Translations under genes and position numbers: made by a program
Part shown: piece by piece, positions 1-4,591 of the stretch
Layout of the letters: every line of letters begins with the position of its first letter
Position numbering within the stretch: the first letter of the stretch is position 1
Origin: GCA-020348365 sp964347995
GTDB taxonomy: Archaea > Thermoproteota > Bathyarchaeia > Bathyarchaeales > Bathyarchaeaceae
Direction: 5' to 3'
DNA length: 5,910 nt
Assembly: GCA_964347995.1 (NCBI GenBank)
Contig: CAYGBA010000080.1
Coordinates: 1-5,910, forward strand
Notes under the pieces: generated by a model
The model's database searches: none
What the model was told of the DNA's origin: nothing
The model's input: the letters and a program-made list of their open reading frames with translations, nothing else

Positions 1-87
1 AAGCCTGAAGACATCAAGCAAGCCGTGCTGAAACGTGGAATCAACTGGGACTTCTACTATAACATTTTCAACTTCCAGTCTAGTCAC
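1..87 (-). CDS. Unrecognised partial reading frame overlapping the RHH gene
   Basis: On the minus strand an open frame begins with GTG at 85-87 and stays open for 29 codons to the window edge. It starts MTRLEVENVIVEV and shows a beta-strand-like hydrophobic alternation. Its first 8 bases overlap the last codons of the RHH gene, an arrangement typical of antitoxin-toxin pairs and other translationally coupled genes. A GGAG lies only one base before the GTG, which is too close for a good ribosome site. I do not recognise the protein: the usual PIN-toxin opening with an early Asp is absent. The same DNA is also open on the plus strand (1-147), so even the strand is uncertain. Confidence 0.25.
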   Translation of the reverse strand, partial: MTRLEVENVIVEVPVDSTFQHGLLDVFRL

Positions 88-229
88 TCTCCTTTCTTCT
101 TCTCTCAAGCTCTTCTCTTAAAAGACGTTCTACCATGTCGGTCATAGTTTCGTCATTCTCTATGGCGTGAATCTTCGCCTTTTTCCACAGTGCATCGTCA
201 ACTCTTATGCTTGTAACTACCTTTGCCAT
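80..229 (-). CDS. Ribbon-helix-helix (CopG/VapB-like) small DNA-binding protein
   Basis: This 49-residue protein begins MAKVVTSIRVDDALWKKAK. Residues 3-10 (KVVTSIRV) form the beta strand that pairs in a dimer and contacts DNA in RHH proteins. Residues 11-24 and about 28-45 form two helices, the second being TMTDMVERLLREEL. The tail is Arg/Lys-rich. Length and layout fit antitoxins of the CopG/VapB type, which bind their own promoters and neutralise a downstream toxin; the toxin role here is inference. Start choice: ATG at 227-229 has a GTGA six bases upstream and lies about 12 bases after the transcript start predicted from a TATA box at 264-270. A partial frame overlaps its 3' end and could be the partner gene. 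Confidence 0.8.
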   Translation of the reverse strand: MAKVVTSIRVDDALWKKAKIHAIENDETMTDMVERLLREELERRRKESD

Positions 230-261
230 GTTCTTTCACGTGTGTTTCATGTAATATTCGT

Positions 262-272
262 AGTATATAAAG
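262..272 (-). promoter_or_regulatory. TATA-box promoter of the RHH gene
   Basis: Read on the minus strand this is CTTTATATACT, a good archaeal TATA element. Its centre is about 267, predicting a transcript start near 241 and a leader of about 12 bases before the ATG at 229. Confidence 0.5.
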
Positions 273-311
273 CTTGGCGTTTCTATGACATCATCTATAG
301 TAGTAAAGCTT
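262..311. repeat. Pair of imperfect direct repeats around the RHH promoter
   Basis: AGTATATAAAGCTT at 262-275 and AGTAGTAAAGCTT at 299-311 share AGTA plus TAAAGCTT, with the 8-base cores 36 bp apart. One copy contains the TATA box. RHH proteins commonly bind short repeated operators at their own promoters, so this is a candidate autoregulatory site (inference). The rest of the gap between the RHH and FKBP genes (230-394) shows no gene. Confidence 0.4.
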
Positions 312-394
312 ATATCGATCGATCAGATCGTAGATGCAATGTCGCGTCTATTCATCGCTCAGTTGAAACAGCCTAATACTCATGTAAATTCATT

Positions 395-1081
395 TTATTT
401 CGTTTTAAATGTTTCAACGAATCTCACTGTGGTTTTCTCTGGAAAGAACCTATGTACATCGGCGGCTATGCCTCTTTTTGCTAGCTGTAGTCCTTCTATA
501 TACAGTGCTTCGTCGGGCACGTTTATCTTGGCAGTCCTCTTGGTTAATTTTAGATCAAACTTCTCTTCGTCCACCGCGGGTATCCTTCGGTGAATGAGAG
601 CTACGATTCTTTCTTTCTTGGTTTTGAGTTTTCTCTTGATAGTTACTTCGTAAACAAGCGTTTTTCCGGCTAGCGGAGGGTTGAAATCTAGCTGAACCCT
701 TCCTGAGCCCATGGTTCTTACGGTGGCGGGCTTTCCGTCGATTTCGAGCCGCATCCCTAGTTTTGGTGTGATCCCACGGGAGGTCAGTCTTCGGACGGGA
801 TACAATTTGACCTTCTCTGGGTCGCGATTCCCGAAGGCCTTCTCAGGTGGTATCTCAACTGTGGAAGGTTTGCCTATTTTGAAATCGGGCAGCTTTTCAT
901 CTAATGCCTCAAGCACCCAGCCTTCACCGACAACAACCAACGTTGGTTCACAGATCTCTCCTTCTTTGTAAAGTCCCTCTTTTTTGGCCACTTCCTCAAT
1001 TGTCGTATCAAAGAATTCTCCTGTTTCCTTAACCTTCGCTGTGTAGTCCAAGTAGATGTAGTCGCCTTTTTGGACAGCCAT
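395..1081 (-). CDS. FKBP-type peptidyl-prolyl cis-trans isomerase, archaeal long type
   Basis: This 228-residue cytosolic protein isomerises Xaa-Pro bonds and acts as a folding chaperone. The FKBP core opens with GDYIYLDYTAKVKETGEFFDTT (residues 6-27). VVGEGWVLEALDEKL (50-64) is the typical ligand-pocket segment, and PPEKAFG (78-84) precedes the flap. Residues about 88-130 are the insert-in-flap chaperone region, after which LDFNPPLAGKTLVYEV (131-146) closes the core. Residues about 155-228 form the extra C-terminal domain of the archaeal long form; total length fits that class (about 230). The family usually has His in DFNHPLAGK, whereas here it is Pro. The start ATG has GAGATGG upstream and a TATA-like element at 1115-1123. 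The gene stands alone, in the same direction as the RHH gene. Confidence 0.95.
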   Translation of the reverse strand: MAVQKGDYIYLDYTAKVKETGEFFDTTIEEVAKKEGLYKEGEICEPTLVVVGEGWVLEALDEKLPDFKIGKPSTVEIPPEKAFGNRDPEKVKLYPVRRLTSRGITPKLGMRLEIDGKPATVRTMGSGRVQLDFNPPLAGKTLVYEVTIKRKLKTKKERIVALIHRRIPAVDEEKFDLKLTKRTAKINVPDEALYIEGLQLAKRGIAADVHRFFPEKTTVRFVETFKTK

Positions 1082-1114
1082 TTATAACCATCTCATCTGT
1101 CTCTTCTCGCGTGC

Positions 1115-1123
1115 ACTTATAGT
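1115..1123 (-). promoter_or_regulatory. Possible TATA box of the FKBP gene
   Basis: The minus strand reads ACTATAAGT here. A transcript start about 26 bases on, near 1093, would leave a leader of about 12 bases before the FKBP ATG. A stronger TATA element lies farther upstream at 1236-1242, so which one is used is open. Confidence 0.35.
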
Positions 1124-1149
1124 CTGTTAAGTCTATACTTTAGCTTTAT

Positions 1150-1215
1150 TCACTCAGGATTGGTTAGAAATATTACTTTTCCGCATGCATAGACAAACAC
1201 TTGTGAAAGAGGCAT
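1150..1215 (-). CDS. Possible leaderless micro-ORF upstream of FKBP
   Basis: This 21-codon frame begins MPLSQVFVYACGKVIF and ends at TGA. Its ATG lies about 24 bases after the centre of a minus-strand TATATAA box (1236-1242), the distance expected for a leaderless archaeal transcript. No family is recognisable and the frame is short enough to arise by chance. The positional match to the promoter is the only reason for listing it. If transcribed, it would form part of a long leader of the FKBP gene. Confidence 0.2.
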   Translation of the reverse strand: MPLSQVFVYACGKVIFLTNPE

Positions 1216-1228
1216 TTCGATTATGAGG

Positions 1229-1251
1229 CGTCATGTTATATACGAATGACG
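1229..1251. repeat. Inverted repeat flanking a TATA box
   Basis: CGTCAT (1229-1234) and ATGACG (1246-1251) are perfect inverted arms around an 11-base spacer containing TTATATA. A dyad of this kind around a TATA element looks like a repressor site. It lies just past the stop of the possible small membrane protein and upstream of the FKBP region. There is no T-run to make it a terminator. Confidence 0.4.
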
Positions 1252-1261
1252 TTACAGGCTG

Positions 1262-1471
1262 TCAAGGTCCGATGCGCCGAACACTCAAAACAGACCGATC
1301 AATAATTAGACCGTCTCTCACAAAGATCGCTGCAAACAGGATCAATACAATCCCAACGACACAAGCGATGTAAAGATAGTATCTTTCATCGCTCCTGATC
1401 AAGAACTTAAATTTTTCTATACCAAAAGCAATACCTATTTGTTCTTTCCGCACGGCAAAACGTGTGCGCAA
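1262..1471 (-). CDS. Possible small single-pass membrane protein
   Basis: This frame codes for up to 69 residues. One clear membrane segment, YYLYIACVVGIVLILFAAIF at about residues 31-50, is flanked by charged stretches (EKFKFLIRSDER before, RDG after). The 18-residue C-terminal tail is short and basic. I know no family for it. The start is uncertain: TTG at 1469-1471 would be nearly leaderless after the minus-strand TATA element at 1493-1499, and GTG at codon 7 is the alternative. Neither has a clear ribosome site. It diverges from the thiamine transporter operon and may share its promoter region. A lone membrane span in AT-rich DNA can arise by chance, so confidence is moderate to low. Confidence 0.4.
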   Translation of the reverse strand: MRTRFAVRKEQIGIAFGIEKFKFLIRSDERYYLYIACVVGIVLILFAAIFVRDGLIIDRSVLSVRRIGP

Positions 1472-1492
1472 GGCTCTCAGGTATAGTTAATG

Positions 1493-1499
1493 TTATATA
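1493..1499 (+). promoter_or_regulatory. Possible TATA element of the thiamine operon, possibly bidirectional
   Basis: TTATATA is followed by G and preceded by GTTAATG. On the plus strand it predicts a transcript start near 1521-1523, at the first bases of the riboswitch. On the minus strand CTATATAAC predicts a start near 1470, at the possible small membrane protein. A weaker TATAGTTAA at 1482-1490 would start the plus transcript about 10 bases earlier. Confidence 0.4.
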
Positions 1500-1520
1500 G
1501 TCCAATTCTCTCTGGTAGCG

Positions 1521-1607
1521 ACGGGGAGCTGGGGTAACTCGGCTGAGAGGACGGTTGGATCACCGTCGACCCTTTGAACCTGATCCAGATAATGCTGGCG
1601 GAGGGAA
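1521..1607 (+). promoter_or_regulatory. TPP (thiamine pyrophosphate) riboswitch, THI element
   Basis: The conserved THI-box pieces occur in order. GGGGAGC (1523-1529) is followed by a helix GCTGGG/CTCGGC (1528-1533 with 1538-1543) closed by a GTAA tetraloop, then TGAGA (1544-1548). An optional hairpin GACGGT/ACCGTC (1550-1555 with 1562-1567) precedes ACCC (1569-1572), which pairs back to GGG at 1524-1526. GAACCTGATC (1576-1585) leads to the pyrophosphate-side helix CCAG-ATAATG-CTGG (1585-1598) and CGGAGGGA. The TGAGA bulge recognises the pyrimidine ring, and the second arm holds the pyrophosphate through Mg2+. TPP binding normally switches off thiamine uptake or synthesis genes, which fits the transporter gene directly downstream. 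The basal P1 helix is not obvious, and the 3' end contains a GGAGGG ribosome-site-like sequence, suggesting translational control. Confidence 0.94.
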
Positions 1608-1624
1608 AAAACATAAGCGAAAAA

Positions 1625-2167
1625 GTGTTTCAGACTAGGGTCCTTGCAGAGATTGTGGTGTTTGCTGCTCTTTCATGCGTTTTGTATGTCTTAACACTTC
1701 CATTCTTAACACTCCCTTATGGCGGTTCAGTCACTGCAGGTTGTATGGTACCAATTATCTGGCTGTCCTTTAGGAGGGGAACTAAGATCGGTGTATTTGG
1801 GGGTATAATCTTTGGACTTGTCGCGTTGCCTATTGACGTTATGCGTCTTCCTTTCTCTCCAATAGTACATCCTGTGCAGGTTTTGCTTGACTACCCAGTA
1901 CCTTTCGGAGCGATTGGTTTAGCTGGCTTACTTAGACCGCGGCCCTCGGGCAGAATTCTTCGCCCTCTGGGTGGAGTCGCAATTGCCACTCTAGGAAGAT
2001 TTCTCTCGCATTTTTTTGCAGGAATATTCTTTTGGAGTACTCTTGGTCTTGACGGAATCATCTATTCAGCAGTTTACAATGGTAGCTTTCTAACTGGCGA
2101 ATTCATAGTAAGCATCATAATAGTGTACATAATAGTCAAGAAGAGGCTTCTGGAGATTTATCTGTAG
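1625..2167 (+). CDS. thiT: ThiT-type thiamine transporter, ECF substrate-binding S component
   Basis: This is a 180-residue membrane protein with about six hydrophobic spans. It binds thiamine with high affinity and works with an energising ECF module (EcfT plus ABC ATPases), which is not in this window. Family marks, numbered from GTG at 1625, are YGGSVTAGCMVPI (32-44), SFRRG (48-52), HPVQVLLDYP (82-91), RFLSHFFAGIFFW (125-137) and VYNGSFLTGE (150-159). His129, Trp137, Tyr151 and Asn152 resemble the thiamine-pocket residues known from bacterial ThiT. Start choice: TTG at 1574 and ATG at 1592 are in frame but inside the riboswitch core. GTG at 1625 gives MFQTRVLAEIVVF, a normal ThiT beginning. 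GGAGGG (1600-1605) is 19 bases before it, rather far. TPP repression through the upstream riboswitch is expected. Confidence 0.92.
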   Translation: MFQTRVLAEIVVFAALSCVLYVLTLPFLTLPYGGSVTAGCMVPIIWLSFRRGTKIGVFGGIIFGLVALPIDVMRLPFSPIVHPVQVLLDYPVPFGAIGLAGLLRPRPSGRILRPLGGVAIATLGRFLSHFFAGIFFWSTLGLDGIIYSAVYNGSFLTGEFIVSIIIVYIIVKKRLLEIYL

Positions 2168-2189
2168 TTCTTTGTTTGGAGCTGATGAA

Positions 2190-2897
2190 ATGGCAAAGCT
2201 GAAAACAGGGATTAAGCGATTTGACGATTTGGTGGGGGGAATAGAATCAGGCTCCCGCACCATCTTATATGGTCCCGTTGGCTCAGGAAAGACCGTTTTT
2301 GCTATGCAGTTTCTGTGGCAGGGACTCCAAGAAGAAGAAACGGTTTCGTTTGATGTCATGGACAAGCCTTTTCCGCGACTAAGATGGTACTTCAAGACGT
2401 TCGGATGGGATATTGAGCCATATGAGCAGAAGAAGAAATTCATCTCTATTCAAGCCTTTCCCCACTTTGAGCCGTATCCTAAAGACCCTCGTGTGATTTA
2501 CTTCAGCTTGGATGATTTCGAGGAGATGAAGCGTATAGACAAACTGCTATCTGATGGTGGTGTGACAAGGTTCGCCGCAGGAGATTTTCATGAACAGTTC
2601 TTCGCTCTTTACGAACTCAAGTATATGCTTCCTGTGGAGAACTGGACGATCAACTGGTGCTACTTCGATAAAATAGTAAACTTGGACATCATGACGGCTG
2701 CAGCACAGAAGGACATGGCAACCCAGCGAGCAGTTGATCTGGATTTCGGCACCGCCAATAACATAATCTTCTTCCGCACCGATGAAAAGACCTTCCAACG
2801 TGAGATGCGTATCGTGAAAATGGAAGGTCACTCTCACCCATTGGAGTGGTTACCCTTCAAAATCACAAAAAAGGGCATAGCGATGGTAAAGACATAA
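2190..2897 (+). CDS. Single-domain KaiC-like (RecA-superfamily) P-loop protein
   Basis: This 235-residue protein has the archaeal KaiC-like layout. It begins KLKTGIKRFDDLVGGIESGS (residues 3-22), followed by Walker A GPVGSGKT (28-35) and the helix VFAMQFLWQG. FGWDI (71-75) and the C-terminal MRIVKMEGHSHPLEWLPFKIT (206-226) are also typical of the family. Unusually, the acidic pair that follows Walker A in KaiC proteins reads MDKP (57-60), and no clean hydrophobic-stretch-plus-Asp Walker B is visible; the best candidate is RFAAGDF (127-133). ATP binding is likely, hydrolysis uncertain. Partners are unknown; relatives act as signalling or regulatory ATPases. ATG at 2190 is preferred over an upstream TTG because GGAG (2178-2181) sits eight bases before it. 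It follows thiT by 22 bp and is probably co-transcribed under the TPP riboswitch. It is not an ECF-module ATPase, since those are ABC type. Confidence 0.85.
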   Translation: MAKLKTGIKRFDDLVGGIESGSRTILYGPVGSGKTVFAMQFLWQGLQEEETVSFDVMDKPFPRLRWYFKTFGWDIEPYEQKKKFISIQAFPHFEPYPKDPRVIYFSLDDFEEMKRIDKLLSDGGVTRFAAGDFHEQFFALYELKYMLPVENWTINWCYFDKIVNLDIMTAAAQKDMATQRAVDLDFGTANNIIFFRTDEKTFQREMRIVKMEGHSHPLEWLPFKITKKGIAMVKT

Positions 2898-2934
2898 TTT
2901 TCTCTTTATGTAAAGTCCTTCTGGAGAGATTTGT

Positions 2935-3936
2935 TTGGGAAAACTTTCCACCGGTGCTTTACGAGATCTACTCCGCTTCGTTAAAAAAACCCCAGCCCTC
3001 ATAGTTCCTCCTATGCCTGGTTTCGATGCAGGTGTTCACGAACTTGGAGATGATATGTGTATCGTCATCGCAACTGATCCCTGTTTGGGCGTTCCTAGGG
3101 AGTGGTTCGGATGGCTCCTCATCCACTATTCAGCCTCTGATGTAGCCCTGTTCGGTGCTAAACCCCGCTTTTGCACCGTCAATATATTGGCCCCTCTTGG
3201 AACGAGCAAAACAGTCTTTGAGAAAGTCATGGAGCAGGCTGGCGGAGCTGCGGAGGAAATAGGGATGAGCATTGTTACTGGCCACACGGGCACTTATGAA
3301 GGTCTATCAACCCTTGTTGCTACCTGTACAGCCTATGGGTTCATACAGAAAGATGAGCTTATCACCCCCGCAGGGGCTCGGCCTGGGGACTGCTTACTAT
3401 GCACCAAGCCGATCGGCCTTGAGACCCTTGTCAACTTCGTCTTAACCCACAAGAGACTTGCGGGAAAACTGTTTGGACCAGCGCGAACGCGTCAACTTGC
3501 AGAATATGTTAGGATGCAGACCTGTGTGGAAGATGCACTTGCGCTTGCCGGAACTGGCGGCGTATCCGCCATGCACGACGCCACAGAGGGAGGGCTGGTT
3601 GCAGCATTGAACGAGATGGCGGATGCTTCCAACGTGGGATTCTTAGTGGACTTTGCAAAGCTTCCTCTAGCTACCGAAACTCAAGAATTGGTAGAACGTT
3701 TCCGTCTGACCTGGAAGCAAACACTGTCTATGTCATCCACTGGAACTTTACTTGCAGCTGTGTCTCCTGATAAGAAAGATGAAATAATAGAGACGCTTTC
3801 AGGACGAGAATTTGTTAATATCGTTGGATTATTCTCTGAGAGTGAAGAACGATTGATTAAATATGGAGGCAAGAAGCTCAGGTTTCCCAGAAAGGCAGAT
3901 GACCCCTACGCTAAGATCTTTGCAAGTGTGAGTTAG
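2935..3936 (+). CDS. AIR-synthase-superfamily protein (HypE/ThiL/PurM-like)
   Basis: This 333-residue protein has the ATP-dependent PurM/HypE/ThiL/SelD fold. N-terminal half: LGDDM (37-41), TDPCLG (47-52), SASDVALFGAKP (66-77) and GHTG (116-119), the metal- and nucleotide-binding region. C-terminal half: GARPGD (147-152), AMHDATEGGLVAALNEMA (212-229) and SSTGTLLAAV (267-276). The AMHD.TEGG..AALNE stretch resembles HypE, the hydrogenase maturation dehydratase. However, the protein ends DDPYAKIFASVS and lacks the C-terminal cysteine that carries the carbamoyl/cyano group in true HypE. ThiL, which phosphorylates thiamine monophosphate, has the same fold, and the gene lies 37 bp past the KaiC-like gene in a riboswitch-led cluster, so a thiamine role is possible but unproven. 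The start is TTG, supported by GGAGAG at 2923-2928. Confidence 0.85.
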   Translation: MGKLSTGALRDLLRFVKKTPALIVPPMPGFDAGVHELGDDMCIVIATDPCLGVPREWFGWLLIHYSASDVALFGAKPRFCTVNILAPLGTSKTVFEKVMEQAGGAAEEIGMSIVTGHTGTYEGLSTLVATCTAYGFIQKDELITPAGARPGDCLLCTKPIGLETLVNFVLTHKRLAGKLFGPARTRQLAEYVRMQTCVEDALALAGTGGVSAMHDATEGGLVAALNEMADASNVGFLVDFAKLPLATETQELVERFRLTWKQTLSMSSTGTLLAAVSPDKKDEIIETLSGREFVNIVGLFSESEERLIKYGGKKLRFPRKADDPYAKIFASVS

Positions 3937-3976
3937 GGCAAACCTTCACCTTTCGATGCTGTCTGCCAAAACTACG

Positions 3977-4008
3977 CAATAAGCATTCTAGCTCGCACTG
4001 CCTTATTG
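3977..4008. repeat. 7-bp inverted repeat before the membrane-protein gene
   Basis: CAATAAG (3977-3983) and CTTATTG (4002-4008) are perfect inverted arms separated by 18 bases. The right arm ends just before the start of the next gene. The left arm is A/T-rich enough to serve as a weak TATA region. There is no T-run to mark a terminator, so an operator is as likely as a transcript-end structure. Confidence 0.35.
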
Positions 4009-4016
4009 TGTATTAT

Positions 4017-4535
4017 ATGCCTTTAACGCCGTTTCATTTGGGTCCTGGGTTGCTGATTGGCCTGTTGCTCTTCAGTTACATTGATTTCCCCACCTTTTTG
4101 GTTGCCAGCGTTATTGTCGAAGTGGAACCGATTGTAATCCTAGCTTCTGGCCTAGACTATCCGCTTCACGGTTTCTTTCATTCTTTCTTGGGAGGAACTC
4201 TGGTTGCGTTTCTCCTAGCTGTGGTGATGAGCAAGGTTAGGGAGTCTCTTTCGCCTTTGTTGTCGTTTTTCAAGCTTGAGCATAAGTCATCGTTGAAGAC
4301 TATTCTAATAGCTTCTTTGTCTGGTATTTACGTTCACATACTGCTTGATTCACGGATGCACATGGATATCCGACCTTTTTACCGGCTAGATTTCAATCCC
4401 CTCCTAGGCAGCAGCGCATTACCTGGATTGGAGGTGTACATGCTGTGTTTTTGGTGCTTCATTGGAGCAGCAGTCATCTATGTAATCAGACTGTTTCTAA
4501 TCTGGAGAAGAAAACCGAAAGACAATCAAGAATAG
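4017..4535 (+). CDS. Small multi-pass membrane protein with conserved His/Asp/Glu motifs (YdjM/DUF457-like)
   Basis: This 172-residue protein has about four membrane segments (about residues 10-20, 24-43, 57-72 and 137-162) and a basic tail. Polar residues near membrane faces recall the metal-dependent YdjM/DUF457 membrane hydrolases: TPFHLGPG (4-11), EVEP (35-38), DYPLHGFFHSFLGG (47-60) and HILLDSRMHMD (107-117). His51, His55, His107, Asp111 and His115 could bind a metal. The substrate is unknown and the family assignment is by motif resemblance only. ATG at 4017 is chosen because MPLTPFH is a natural beginning; GTG at 4008 is in frame but falls at the end of an inverted repeat. No ribosome site is visible, so the transcript may be leaderless or nearly so. 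It lies 80 bp after the AIR-synthase-like gene and may be a separate unit. Confidence 0.75.
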   Translation: MPLTPFHLGPGLLIGLLLFSYIDFPTFLVASVIVEVEPIVILASGLDYPLHGFFHSFLGGTLVAFLLAVVMSKVRESLSPLLSFFKLEHKSSLKTILIASLSGIYVHILLDSRMHMDIRPFYRLDFNPLLGSSALPGLEVYMLCFWCFIGAAVIYVIRLFLIWRRKPKDNQE

Positions 4536-4591
4536 GGAATTCCACACGGAAAAGAAAAGATTCTTCTGAGTCTCCCTAGGTACTATCTGTT

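Noticed and set aside
1..147. Plus-strand open frame at the left edge, ending with TAG at 145-147
   Set aside because: Its second half (80-147) is antisense to the well-supported RHH gene and translates to low-complexity sequence. The first 26 codons look reasonable, so it cannot be fully excluded.
310..390. Possible C/D-box small RNA on the minus strand (CTGA, GATGA, then CTGA 25 bases later)
   Set aside because: No acceptable C box lies at the right distance upstream and the C' box is degenerate; short motifs like these recur by chance.
1574..1624. Upstream TTG/ATG starts for thiT
   Set aside because: These codons are conserved riboswitch bases, and the added residues (beginning NLIQIMLAEGK) are not part of the ThiT family start.
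2090..2837. Minus-strand open frames across the KaiC-like gene
   Set aside because: These mirror the codon pattern of the plus-strand gene; the products show no motif and have no promoter or ribosome site.
2904..2915. Perfect palindrome CTTTATGTAAAG between the KaiC-like and AIR-synthase-like genes
   Set aside because: It is AT-rich and short. It could be a weak TATA element or terminator, but the good ribosome site GGAGAG before the next gene argues for continued transcription.
2935..3936. Naming the gene hypE or thiL
   Set aside because: Neither the C-terminal cysteine of HypE nor the full ThiL N-terminal motif set is present, so only the superfamily is supported.
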